Assembly (NCBI RefSeq): GCF_000753795.1
Contig: NZ_JPEO01000007.1
Span: 62,001-126,000, forward strand
Reading direction: 5' to 3'
DNA: 64,000 bases
From: Shewanella mangrovi
Lineage (GTDB): Bacteria; Pseudomonadota; Gammaproteobacteria; Enterobacterales; Shewanellaceae
The notes under the pieces are model-generated. The model was not told the DNA's origin, searched no databases, and saw nothing but the letters and a program-made list of their open reading frames with translations. A program made the translations under genes and the position numbers. How positions within the stretch are numbered: the first letter of the stretch is position 1; every line of letters begins with the position of its first letter. Positions 1 through 8,401 of this stretch are shown piece by piece.

Positions 1-2272
1 CTGGTGTAAGGCGGTCGTTTTGCGGCACTTGGGTGATCACATCATAAGAGCGATCAAACCAGTTGAAGCGGTTGATGTAGTTTTCACCCACCAAAATAGC
101 CAAGGTATCGGCAATCTCCGCCATACTTATCCCAAGTTCACCGGCCTTATCGCGGTCGATATTGATGTGCGCTTCGGCGCTATCAAACGCCAAGTCACTA
201 TCAACGAAAGCAAACAAACCGCTGCCCCACGCGGCGCCTTTCAGCCCCATCAGGGTTTGGTACAGCTCGCTAAATTCGCCTGATGAGCGGATTACCATCT
301 GCACAGGCAGACCACCGGTAGAAGCTGGCAATGGGCTGTCTTGAAACAGCGAGGTGTATACGCCATCAACGCCTGCGGTCATGCCCGCCAATTGGCCTTG
401 GATTTCATCAGCGCTGCGTTCACGCTCTGACCATTCTTTGAGGATCACGCCGCCGAAACCGATGTTGGCTTCATCATTAGCGATAGCAAAAAAGCTACGC
501 TCAAATTCAGGTAAGTCTTGAAACAGTTTATCGACTTGGGTGCTGTATTTGGCAGTGTAATCAACGTTAGCGTATTGCGGCCCTTTGGTTTGCGCAAAGA
601 TGTAACCCATATCTTCTGCTGGTGCCAGCTCACGTTTGGCACCGGTAAACAGCACACCAATGGCAGCTAGAATTACCACCCCCACAAATAACACCGCTGG
701 ACGAGAAACTAAGGTTTTATCTAGTAATTTAACGTAGCGGCTGGTCAAGCCTTCCATGTAACGCTCAATCCATTGCTCCAGTTTGGATTCGGACTGACGT
801 GCTTCTAGCAATTTGCCACTCATCATCGGCGACAGCGTTAACGCCACAATACCGGAAACAATCACCGAGCCCGCAAGCGTAAAGGCGAATTCGCGGAACA
901 GTGCGCCAGTCAAACCGCCCATCATACCGATTGGCGCGTAAACTGCGGCAAGGGTGATAGTCATGGCGATCACCGGACCAACGATTTCACGGGCGCCTTT
1001 AAGCGCAGCGTTAAATGGCGATAAGCCTTCTTCAATATGGCGGTGAATGTTTTCTACCACCACAATCGCATCGTCCACCACCAAACCGATGGCGAGCACC
1101 ATTGCCAGTAGCGTCAACAAGTTAAGCGAGAAACCAAAGGCTAACATCAGCGCGGCGGTACCAAGCAGTGACAGCGGAATGGTGACAATCGGAATAATCA
1201 CTGCACGGAAAGTACCGAGGAACAGGAAGATCACAATCACCACGATAGCGATCGCTTCCACAAGTGTGTGCTGCACTTCTTCAATAGACGCATCAACGAA
1301 GTGCGCCACATCGAACTGGCTGACCACTTCTAACCCCGGTGGCGCGACTTTTTGCATATCGTCAATCAAGTTATTGATTTGCGATACGATATCCAGAGGG
1401 TTGCCATCTGGCGTTGGTGAAATTGCTACCGAAACCGCGCGGCGGTTAGACGCCAGCATCGCGGAATCGTAGTTCTGGCCGCCGAGTTCCACCGTAGCAA
1501 CATCTTGTAGACGTACCACGCCTTGGCTGCCTTGTATCAGCACCATTTGCCGGAACGCATCGACACTGCGCAGATCCGTACCCGCGGTGATATTCAGTGC
1601 AGTCGCATCGCCCTTCAGTTGCCCCGGTGACGCTTGAATGTTGTTGCTACGCAGCGCACTAGCCACATCACTGGCGGTCATACCACGAGCCGCGAGTTTC
1701 ACCGGATCTACCCAGATACGCATCGCAAACGATGCGCCGCCCACCACGGTGGCTGACGCAACGCCCGGCACCGAGGTGATCAGCGGTTGCGCTACCCGTG
1801 AGATAAAGTCGGCGATTTGCGGTGGCGATAAAGTATCGCTTACAAACGCTAAGTACTGAATCGCCGAAGCACCGTCAGTGATTTTGGCGATCACCGGATC
1901 GGTGACGCCTTCGGGTAAACGGTATTTGACCGTTTGCACCTTGGACAGAATCTCGGTCATCGAGCGATCCGCATCAGCGTTCAACACCAACTTGGCGGAG
2001 ATATGGCTTTTGCCTTGGCGCGAAGTCGAAGTGATGTACTCAATGCCGCTGGCAGTGGAAATCGCTTGCGCAATCGGCGTAGTCACAAAGCCCTGCATCA
2101 TATCCTGCGTAGCGCCAGGCAACGAGGTGTCGATGGTAATCGTGGCGCTTTCCATCTGCGGATATTGGCGGATGGGTAAGTTATAGGTGGCGCTGAGGCC
2201 AATCAGCAAAATCATCAAACTGACGACGATCGATAATATCGGCCGCCGAATAAACAGATCAGTAAAGTGCAT
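1..2272 (-). CDS. RND efflux transporter permease, HAE1 family (C-terminus beyond window)
   Basis: Reading the minus strand from the ATG at 2272 gives about 757 residues with no stop before the window edge, so the last quarter of the usual 1,030-1,050 residues is missing. The start (MHFTDLFIRRPILSIV) is the typical first transmembrane helix of AcrB-like permeases. It is followed by a periplasmic porter domain and the multi-helix segment with GLVVDDAIVVVENI, the conserved motif of transmembrane helix 4. Such pumps use proton import to export drugs or redox-active compounds across the envelope together with an adaptor and an outer-membrane channel. The adaptor gene ends 5 bases upstream, so the two form an operon. 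A SoxR-type promoter precedes the operon, suggesting induction by redox-cycling compounds. No outer-membrane channel gene is visible here. The substrate is unknown. Confidence 0.93.
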   Translation of the reverse strand, partial: MHFTDLFIRRPILSIVVSLMILLIGLSATYNLPIRQYPQMESATITIDTSLPGATQDMMQGFVTTPIAQAISTASGIEYITSTSRQGKSHISAKLVLNADADRSMTEILSKVQTVKYRLPEGVTDPVIAKITDGASAIQYLAFVSDTLSPPQIADFISRVAQPLITSVPGVASATVVGGASFAMRIWVDPVKLAARGMTASDVASALRSNNIQASPGQLKGDATALNITAGTDLRSVDAFRQMVLIQGSQGVVRLQDVATVELGGQNYDSAMLASNRRAVSVAISPTPDGNPLDIVSQINNLIDDMQKVAPPGLEVVSQFDVAHFVDASIEEVQHTLVEAIAIVVIVIFLFLGTFRAVIIPIVTIPLSLLGTAALMLAFGFSLNLLTLLAMVLAIGLVVDDAIVVVENIHRHIEEGLSPFNAALKGAREIVGPVIAMTITLAAVYAPIGMMGGLTGALFREFAFTLAGSVIVSGIVALTLSPMMSGKLLEARQSESKLEQWIERYMEGLTSRYVKLLDKTLVSRPAVLFVGVVILAAIGVLFTGAKRELAPAEDMGYIFAQTKGPQYANVDYTAKYSTQVDKLFQDLPEFERSFFAIANDEANIGFGGVILKEWSERERSADEIQGQLAGMTAGVDGVYTSLFQDSPLPASTGGLPVQMVIRSSGEFSELYQTLMGLKGAAWGSGLFAFVDSDLAFDSAEAHINIDRDKAGELGISMAEIADTLAILVGENYINRFNWFDRSYDVITQVPQNDRLTP

Positions 2273-2277
2273 ATTGC

Positions 2278-3408
2278 TTACACTCCTGTCGCTTGTAAGT
2301 GTTGCACCACAATATCGGCGCCTGGCTGCACCCGGTTCTGCCCGGTAACAACGATGACATCGCCCGCTTGTATACCACTGGTGATCTGAATGCGGTTATC
2401 GATACGTTTGCCAATCTCCACTGCGATGATATCGGCCTTGCCCTGCTTTGTAGCATTGTCACCACGGACGACCACGACGCTATAGCCTTGTGCCGAGGTT
2501 TGTACTGCGGTAGCAGGTACAACTATCGCATCAATTTGTGCAGGCAAACTCAGTGCTGCGTTGACGTACATGCCGGGGCGCAGTAACAACTCAGCATTTT
2601 CAAGTTCGCCTTGGACCAGCAGGTTGCGAGTATCATTATCCAGTTGCGGTTCAATGGCGTGGACTTTGGCACTAAAGTGCTGCTGCGGATAAACGTCACT
2701 GCTTAGGGCGATCTCGCCACCCACCTTTACCGCGGCGAAATCCTGCTGAGGTAGCGTAAATTCCACATAGAGTTTATCCAGCGCAGTTAAGGTTACCGCC
2801 TGTTGGCCGGGACTCACATATTGACCAAGGTTGATTTGGCGAATACCCAACTGCCCCGCAAATGGCGCAATAATTTGCTTTTGACGCAATTGTGCTTTGG
2901 CTGCGGCAACATCTGCTTGCGCTTGAGCAAATGCCGATTGGCGCTCTTGCAACACATCCAGAGATTCCGCACCTGAAGGTGCTAATTGTTGAGAACGTTT
3001 AAGTTGATGCGCCGCGTAAGCTACACGCGCTTCAGCAGCTTGCAGCGCCGCTTGCTCTGGACCGTTATACAATTCAAGCAGCAGTTTATCTGCGCTAACT
3101 TGTTCGCCCGAATGGAAGTGAATGCCGTCAATACGACCGGCAACATCCGCCGAAAGCGTGACTTGGTTAACCGCTTTTAGCTCGCCAACCGCATTTAGCG
3201 CCAAAGGCAACGGCGCAGCGGTCACTTGCATGGCGGTAACGGGCACAGCTTGCGGTTGCCAATGGGCTTGATGGCTTGAGAGATAGGCTTTCCAGTAATA
3301 CACACCGCCGAGCAGCAGCGCGAGGAAAACCGCAGTAATGATTAATGTACGTGTTAAGTGCTTGTTTTGAGAAACCGGCGCTGGCGGCAGCTGGATACCA
3401 TTACTCAT
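2278..3408 (-). CDS. RND efflux periplasmic adaptor (membrane fusion protein)
   Basis: A 376-residue protein with an N-terminal transmembrane anchor (about residues 20-40), a split lipoyl/barrel-sandwich domain flanking an alpha-helical hairpin, and a C-terminal beta-barrel region, as in AcrA/MdtA-type adaptors. It would bridge the inner-membrane permease to an outer-membrane channel. I place the start at ATG 3408 because GGAGG lies a few bases upstream. A longer TTG-initiated reading (3420) would include that ribosome site in the gene. It is the first gene of the operon and is followed after 5 bases by the permease. Transcription most likely starts at the SoxR-type promoter at 3559-3589. Confidence 0.92.
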   Translation of the reverse strand: MSNGIQLPPAPVSQNKHLTRTLIITAVFLALLLGGVYYWKAYLSSHQAHWQPQAVPVTAMQVTAAPLPLALNAVGELKAVNQVTLSADVAGRIDGIHFHSGEQVSADKLLLELYNGPEQAALQAAEARVAYAAHQLKRSQQLAPSGAESLDVLQERQSAFAQAQADVAAAKAQLRQKQIIAPFAGQLGIRQINLGQYVSPGQQAVTLTALDKLYVEFTLPQQDFAAVKVGGEIALSSDVYPQQHFSAKVHAIEPQLDNDTRNLLVQGELENAELLLRPGMYVNAALSLPAQIDAIVVPATAVQTSAQGYSVVVVRGDNATKQGKADIIAVEIGKRIDNRIQITSGIQAGDVIVVTGQNRVQPGADIVVQHLQATGV

Positions 3409-3558
3409 GTTGACCTCCAACGGCAGAATGGAAAGTCGATGCAGTAATGCAGCGTGCGATTAATACGTCATGACGAAGGGAATAATGTCTACCCATGTCG
3501 GCTCCTGAATAAAGTGGTCAGAGATTGAATGAACGCTTGAATGCGTTAGCCGACGCGA

Positions 3559-3589
3559 ATACTATTACCTCAAGTATGGTTGAGGTCAA
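3559..3589 (-). promoter_or_regulatory. SoxR-regulated promoter of the efflux operon with SoxR box
   Basis: Read on the minus strand there is a -35 TTGACC (3584-3589) and a -10 TAGTAT (3559-3564) separated by 19 bases (3565-3583). This over-long spacer is the hallmark of promoters activated by MerR-family regulators by DNA untwisting. Within it lies an 18-bp dyad at 3568-3585, CCTCAA-N6-TTGAGG, which closely matches the SoxR box known from E. coli soxS. The site lies between soxR and the divergent efflux operon. The same box lies just upstream of the soxR start and could autoregulate it. Confidence 0.85.
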
Positions 3590-3604
3590 CAGGAATTTTA
3601 CATC

Positions 3605-4066
3605 ATGGATAGCTCTGGTGCGTTATCAGTGGGCGAAGTGGCCAAACGCAGTGGTGTCGCGGTCTCTACGCTACATTTTTATGAAACCAAAGGTCTGATT
3701 TCCAGCACCCGTAATGCAGGAAATCAGCGGCGCTATGATCGCAAAGTGTTACGTAGAATAGCGGTTATCCGTATTGCACAGTCGGCCGGCATACCGCTAA
3801 GCGAAATCAAAAGTCATTTAGATACCCTGCCGAATACACCAATATCCGTGAAAGAATGGCGCGAGCTCAGCAGCGAATGGCATGCAATACTCACAGAACG
3901 CATCGAAGCGTTAACAACGTTGCGTGATCGTATGGAGGGATGTATCGGTTGTGGCTGTCTGTCATTAACCGATTGCCCATTACGCAATCCGAATGACGTG
4001 TTAGCCAAAGAAGGCGCTGGTCCACACTTGCTTGGTGACGAGCAAATAGCGACTCAGAAGACATAA
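3605..4066 (+). CDS. soxR: Redox-sensing transcriptional activator SoxR
   Basis: 153 residues. An N-terminal MerR-type winged helix (about 8-75) is followed by a dimerisation helix and the C-terminal cluster motif C113-x2-C116-x-C118-x5-C124, which is diagnostic for the [2Fe-2S] centre of SoxR. Oxidation or nitrosylation of this cluster turns the bound protein into an activator. The gene is divergent from the RND efflux operon and shares a SoxR box with it. That arrangement resembles SoxR control of efflux pumps in Pseudomonas rather than the soxR-soxS pair of enterics; no soxS-like gene is present here. ATG 3605 has AGGA ten bases upstream. Confidence 0.95.
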   Translation: MDSSGALSVGEVAKRSGVAVSTLHFYETKGLISSTRNAGNQRRYDRKVLRRIAVIRIAQSAGIPLSEIKSHLDTLPNTPISVKEWRELSSEWHAILTERIEALTTLRDRMEGCIGCGCLSLTDCPLRNPNDVLAKEGAGPHLLGDEQIATQKT

Positions 4067-4202
4067 TAAATATCGGCGCTGTACTCAGATTGGCAACAGC
4101 GCTGCTTACTGCGCCCTTCCCCATGTAACAACAACTGACTGCAACGCCAAACCGGCGGCTAGCAAACAAATTATTCTTGCACATAGCTATTGGCCAATAC
4201 GC

Positions 4203-4231
4203 AAAAATGCCGTCCACTTAACATGGACGGC
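4203..4231 (-). terminator. Rho-independent terminator of the TonB-receptor gene
   Basis: GCCGTCCA (4209-4216) and TGGACGGC (4224-4231) form an 8-bp GC-rich stem with a 7-base loop. On the minus strand it is followed by ATTTTTG. It lies about 70 bases past the stop of the TonB-dependent receptor gene. Confidence 0.8.
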
Positions 4232-4300
4232 GAAAGTTGCCGCTTGCTCAACCCAAGCGGCGTACCGGAACTGGGATGTTTACCAGTTTAAAAAGGCTAG

Positions 4301-7063
4301 TTACATAGAGTAACGAATGCCTAAACCAAAGGTGCGGCTGTAGATAGACGCGGTATCGTTCAGATATTCCTTCTCGTAATACTGATTGAAGACTTGGTTG
4401 GTCAAGTTAGTGGCGTCAAATGACACAGACAAGTTATCAGTAATGTTATAGTTCAATTGGAAATCTAAGCTTTCCTCAGGTTGACGATATACACCGCGAG
4501 GATGCGCAAAGCGACCTGAACCATAACGCAGTAGGAAGTTGTCACGCCATACATACGACAGACGCGCACTGAAGTCTTCTTTTTCGTAAATCAGCACACC
4601 ACTGTATGAAGTATCTGACACGCCGAATACTCCACGGTGGTCATAACGTTCCAATTCACCTGTATCACTGAACACTGGGATATCTTGGTCAGAATCCAAG
4701 AAAGTACCACTCGCTTGAATACCAAAGCCATCCAACCATTGCGGTACATTTTCTAAGAAGTAAACCGCACCGATTTCATAACCTTTCAACACACCATTCG
4801 AGGTATTGTCAGGTTGCGACAGGATGTAGTCTTCAATCTCACCAGTGTTTGGATTCGGGAATTGTGTACGACGCAGTGAGCTGAACACAAAGCCTTGAAT
4901 ATCACGATAGAAGTACGTGCCATACACTGAGCTGCCAGAACCGAAATAGTATTCCAAAGAGAAGTCATAGTTTTTCGATTCAACTGGACGCAACGATGAG
5001 TTACCGCCGTTAGCATTACCATAACCGACGTTGGTCGTATCTGGATGCAGCGAAATAAAGCTGTTCAGATCGCCAAAGTTAGGACGACGCAGCGTTTCGG
5101 TATAAGCAAAACGTGCCAACCAATCTTCAGTCAGGTGATAACGCAACGTCAGGTTAGGCAGGAACTTGGCGCTGGTATTGGTATCTGAGCTGTGCAGCAC
5201 TTCGCCGACTTCGCCATCCCAATGCCAGAAATCCATATCAGCGCTAGCATAGGTGTAACGCACACCAACTGAACCATCTAAGCGCTTACCAAACAACTCT
5301 GTATCAAATTCACTTTGAATATATGCAGCCCATGAAGTTTGGTCGATTTCAAAGTTCTTTTGCATCGTGATGCGACGCAATTGCTCTTCATCAGAGGTGA
5401 AGCCCCACAGATCACGATATTCAGCGCGATTATCCCACAGTGCTTTACCACTCATGGCAACCCAAGAACGTGGCAGATCGCTGCGACCATCAAAGAAGTC
5501 GCTGTTGGTACCCAACATGCTTGGGTCCAAATCCACTAATGGAATTGCATTAAATAAGTTGGAGTCACGGCTTGAGCTTTCAGCAGTACGTTTATCATAA
5601 CGAATACCGGTTTTCGCTTTGGTGAAAATGCCCCAATCCACATAGAAATCGAGGTCAGTGGTAAAGGTAATACCATCACCTTTATCTTTACCGCCGTTAT
5701 CAAACATTGTTGAAGTCGTCCAACGGCTTGGATCTGTCAGATCCAATTTTTCGCCGTACTCTTCAACGTATGGAGTCCATGCCATTACCCCATTATCGTG
5801 GTTAAAGTCTGCGTACACGTATGGCATGCGAGTATTGGCCTGCATGGCCACGCCTTCACGTTTATATTCGCTGGTTTGGTAAACAATTTCGGATTTCAGC
5901 GTGGTATCCGCATTCAAATCCCATTTACCACCCAAGGCGAACATGTAGCTGTCGGTTTGTTGCTCGCCATAGTCACCGCTGGTGAAAGCACCAGAGTTGC
6001 CCCAAGCGCGAGTTTTAATCACGTTGGTGCCTTCAAAGAAGGTAGGCTGAACATCGGTGGCAACACGGTTAGAGTCTGCGTAGGTAAGAATCATGTGGTT
6101 ATAGCCTTTATTGCGATAACCATTATAGAAAGTTTCAAACACATACTCAGAGGTATCATTTGGTGCCCACTGCAGAGATAAATTCACTGCAGGACGTTCG
6201 CGTTTACCTGTGCTATCTGATTGGTTCAGTGCATCACGGCCTAAGTAATACTCGACGCCGTCTAATGTTGCACCAGGTGTGCGATCTACCCCGTGCTCTA
6301 GGCCCATTGGGTAGTTGTACATGCGCGCCAAGTTATCACTGCGGAATGGCACAATTGCACCGGCAGAAGCATTCTCGTTGCGGTACTGCGTACGCGCATA
6401 AGATAAGTTCAACAAGGCACCGACTTCACCGATGGAAGTATTCCAACGGTTACTTGCCAAGGCACTCACAATCGGATCGGTTTTATCTGCAAGATCTTGA
6501 TAAACGCCACGGGCGTTCATCATAAATTTAGAACCTTCAAAGTTGAATGGGCGTTGAGTACGCACATTCAACTGGCCCGCAATACCACTTGCCAATTGGC
6601 TGGCGTCACGAGTTTTAAATACTTCAACACTTTCTAGAAGTGCCGCAGGAATGTCCTGTACCGCGAGGGTACGCCCAGCAGCGGTAAACATTTCGCGGCC
6701 GTTAACGGTAGTGGTCACGTCAGTTAAACCACGAATAGATACACCGCTGACTTCACCAGATGCACGGTCAGTTACCTGCACACCGGTAACCCGCTGCAGC
6801 GCTTCAACTACGTTGTTATCTGGGAACTTACCGATATCTTCGGCCACGATGGCGTCAACCACTTGTACGGATTGACGCTTGATATTAACAGCTTTGTTCA
6901 AACTGCTACGAATACCAACGACTTCAATGGTTTCCATCTGTTCGTCGGCTTTCTGGGTCTGTTGAGCGGTGACATCTGCAGCAGCATTGTCATCGGCGGC
7001 GTAAATGGCCTGACTGAAAAGTGCCATAAAAATGGTACTTGCTAACGTCGTTTTCTTAAACAT
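4301..7063 (-). CDS. TonB-dependent outer-membrane receptor, TIGR01782-like
   Basis: 920 residues with a clear signal peptide (MFKKTTLASTIFMALFSQAIYA) and a short linker. A TonB-box-like stretch (about 43-50, METIEVVG) is followed by a plug domain with DIGKFPDNNVVEALQRVTGVQ and ISIRG-like strands. A 22-strand-type barrel ends in an aromatic-rich C-terminus (FGLGIRYSM). The plug and size resemble the Xanthomonas/Caulobacter/Shewanella family TIGR01782, whose members often import oligosaccharides. Energy would come from TonB-ExbB-ExbD, not present here. The gene stands alone. Two LacI-family-like operators lie 134-180 bases upstream, which favours a carbohydrate substrate. No neighbouring sugar-catabolic gene confirms this. 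Confidence 0.92.
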   Translation of the reverse strand: MFKKTTLASTIFMALFSQAIYAADDNAAADVTAQQTQKADEQMETIEVVGIRSSLNKAVNIKRQSVQVVDAIVAEDIGKFPDNNVVEALQRVTGVQVTDRASGEVSGVSIRGLTDVTTTVNGREMFTAAGRTLAVQDIPAALLESVEVFKTRDASQLASGIAGQLNVRTQRPFNFEGSKFMMNARGVYQDLADKTDPIVSALASNRWNTSIGEVGALLNLSYARTQYRNENASAGAIVPFRSDNLARMYNYPMGLEHGVDRTPGATLDGVEYYLGRDALNQSDSTGKRERPAVNLSLQWAPNDTSEYVFETFYNGYRNKGYNHMILTYADSNRVATDVQPTFFEGTNVIKTRAWGNSGAFTSGDYGEQQTDSYMFALGGKWDLNADTTLKSEIVYQTSEYKREGVAMQANTRMPYVYADFNHDNGVMAWTPYVEEYGEKLDLTDPSRWTTSTMFDNGGKDKGDGITFTTDLDFYVDWGIFTKAKTGIRYDKRTAESSSRDSNLFNAIPLVDLDPSMLGTNSDFFDGRSDLPRSWVAMSGKALWDNRAEYRDLWGFTSDEEQLRRITMQKNFEIDQTSWAAYIQSEFDTELFGKRLDGSVGVRYTYASADMDFWHWDGEVGEVLHSSDTNTSAKFLPNLTLRYHLTEDWLARFAYTETLRRPNFGDLNSFISLHPDTTNVGYGNANGGNSSLRPVESKNYDFSLEYYFGSGSSVYGTYFYRDIQGFVFSSLRRTQFPNPNTGEIEDYILSQPDNTSNGVLKGYEIGAVYFLENVPQWLDGFGIQASGTFLDSDQDIPVFSDTGELERYDHRGVFGVSDTSYSGVLIYEKEDFSARLSYVWRDNFLLRYGSGRFAHPRGVYRQPEESLDFQLNYNITDNLSVSFDATNLTNQVFNQYYEKEYLNDTASIYSRTFGLGIRYSM

Positions 7064-7196
7064 CTCGGATAATCTCCAACATTGTTATTATACAGAGCCA
7101 GCTAACCTTTACGTCTTCTGTCCCTGTTCGTTCAATCAGCAGCGCCATTTAAAGAGTCCCCACTCTATACCAACTTCGCTGCCGAATGCCCCACTT

Positions 7197-7212
7197 TTGC
7201 CACCGGTGGCAA
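7197..7212. promoter_or_regulatory. LacI-family-like operator, copy 1
   Basis: A perfect 16-bp palindrome, TTGCCACCGGTGGCAA, with the central CG typical of LacI/GalR-family operators. It lies upstream of the TonB-dependent receptor gene. Its centre is 32 bases (about three helical turns) from the second copy. No LacI-family gene is present in the window. Confidence 0.65.
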
Positions 7213-7229
7213 TATCTAACAAAAAATAT

Positions 7230-7243
7230 TGCCACCGGTGGCA
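7230..7243. promoter_or_regulatory. LacI-family-like operator, copy 2
   Basis: A perfect 14-bp palindrome, TGCCACCGGTGGCA, identical in its core to the copy at 7197-7212 and on the same face of the helix. Paired sites of this kind suit cooperative binding by a LacI-type dimer or tetramer. Confidence 0.65.
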
Positions 7244-7597
7244 TTTATTTACATAAAAATGTCGAACTAATACTTTTTACAACCAACTTAAATGTAACAA
7301 CACCCATCGAGCTTTTGTTACAGTTTCTAAATCATATTGTATGTTTTTTGGTTTTTCAATTGCGGATATCTCGAAAGTGCTCAGCATCACATAAAGAAAT
7401 AAAACCTTTTATTTCATATGGATAGATTATAAAAAAGACAAGAATGAGATGTGATACAACCAAACGTTAGACTAAAGTCTTGTAAATCAATCAGGAAGAT
7501 TACCCTGTTAATAAATAATTTATATAACAAAATCAATTAGCTAATTCATAACTTTATTCACGATTTTGAAGCAAAGCAATTGAAAATGTATTCGCCA

Positions 7598-7621
7598 TGA
7601 GCGTGATTTAAATCACGCTCA
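7598..7621. promoter_or_regulatory. 24-bp perfect palindrome, CRP-like core
   Basis: Left arm TGAGCGTGATTT (7598-7609) is exactly mirrored by 7610-7621. The core GTGAT-TTAA-ATCAC resembles the CRP consensus, although the outer T/A of TGTGA...TCACA are replaced by C/G. TATAAT follows at 7623-7628 on the plus strand, which would suit a repressor site over a promoter. No gene follows in that direction, and the TonB-receptor start is about 535 bases away. Confidence 0.4.
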
Positions 7622-7937
7622 ATATAATTCAGCGTATTCTTCATTTGTTTTTCAAATAAGAATCAGCATTAACAATTCATAAAACAAGTAATTGAAGATT
7701 ATCGTCGTCATTTAAAAATACGATTGATTTAATGCGTAACAATAGGGGTTATTCAATTTAGTAAACGTATTAGAGAAGCGTTATGCACAATGCAGCAATA
7801 GATTCACTAGTCATCTGATTGCAGACGTGAAAGACGTGTCATTTCACATTAAAGGCGTAATACCGAATTTTTGAGTAACTCAGTCAAAGCGAGCAGACAA
7901 GCGCTGATGGTAGGTAGGCTCTGTCAAATGCAGGCAC

Positions 7938-7960
7938 AAAAAAACCAGCATCGATGCTGG
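7938..7960 (-). terminator. Rho-independent terminator of the tRNA-Asp pair
   Basis: CCAGCA (7945-7950), TCGA, TGCTGG (7955-7960) form a stem with a four-base loop. On the minus strand it is followed by seven T residues (7938-7944). It lies 13 bases beyond the 3' end of the second tRNA. Confidence 0.9.
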
Positions 7961-7973
7961 CTTCTTGTATCGT

Positions 7974-8050
7974 TGGCGGAGCGGACGGGACTCGAACCCG
8001 CGACCCCCGGCGTGACAGGCCGGTATTCTAACCAACTGAACTACCGCTCC
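7974..8050 (-). tRNA. tRNA-Asp (GTC anticodon), second copy
   Basis: The minus strand reads as a complete 77-nt tRNA with encoded CCA (7974-7976), acceptor GGAGCGG, D-arm TTCAGTTGGTTAGAA, anticodon loop CTGTCAC (anticodon GTC) and T-arm GGTTCGAGTCC. It is identical to the copy at 8070-8146 and separated from it by 19 bases, so both are probably cut from one precursor. It decodes GAC and GAU. In E. coli the equivalent gene aspV also lies beside dnaQ. Confidence 0.98.
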
Positions 8051-8069
8051 ATAACGATCTTATCCTAAG

Positions 8070-8146
8070 TGGCGGAGCGGACGGGACTCGAACCCGCGAC
8101 CCCCGGCGTGACAGGCCGGTATTCTAACCAACTGAACTACCGCTCC
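8070..8146 (-). tRNA. tRNA-Asp (GTC anticodon), first copy
   Basis: Identical 77-nt tRNA-Asp with encoded CCA (8070-8072) and anticodon GTC. It is the promoter-proximal member of the tandem pair. The promoter is at 8163-8191 and the common terminator at 7938-7960. Confidence 0.98.
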
Positions 8147-8162
8147 ACTTAGGATGGCGGCA

Positions 8163-8191
8163 ATAATACGAAGCAAGCTATTTTGCGTCAA
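8163..8191 (-). promoter_or_regulatory. Sigma-70 promoter of the tRNA-Asp pair
   Basis: On the minus strand, -35 TTGACG (8186-8191) and -10 TATTAT (8163-8168) are separated by exactly 17 bases. The next bases (TGCCGCC) form a GC-rich discriminator of the kind that makes stable-RNA promoters sensitive to the stringent response. Confidence 0.8.
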
Positions 8192-8401
8192 CAGTTTTTT
8201 AACCGATTTAAAACCGTTCAGCCAATTTTTAACCAAAGGTGAATTTTTCTCAAAATTCTTAAGCTTAGTTAGCTGAATTTGTTAGGTCATTGGGTGATTT
8301 TCAATCAACATTCACAGGTAATACGGGCAGCAAATATGTTGTCATTTAACGGTCCTATCGATGATAAAACGCTCAACTTAACTGCCCAGCAACAGCTAAC
8401 G

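Larger units (their letters stand above)
7064..7973. other. Gene-poor AT-rich intergenic stretch (about 900 bases)
   Basis: I see no credible protein-coding gene. The left part holds the upstream region of the TonB-receptor gene with two operator-like palindromes (7197-7243). The middle contains a 24-bp perfect palindrome at 7598-7621 followed by TATAAT at 7623-7628. The right end carries the tRNA terminator. Base composition is clearly more AT-rich than the flanking genes. Confidence 0.6.

Noticed and set aside
7871..8068. Plus-strand reading frame of 65 codons covering the tRNA-Asp gene (contains RTGLEPATPG)
   Set aside because: It is the antisense translation of a tRNA, a well-known source of false proteins; the tRNA is certain.
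7974..8146. Tandem tRNA repeat as an integration (att) site
   Set aside because: Both copies are complete functional genes 19 bases apart, with no integrase or foreign DNA between or beside them.
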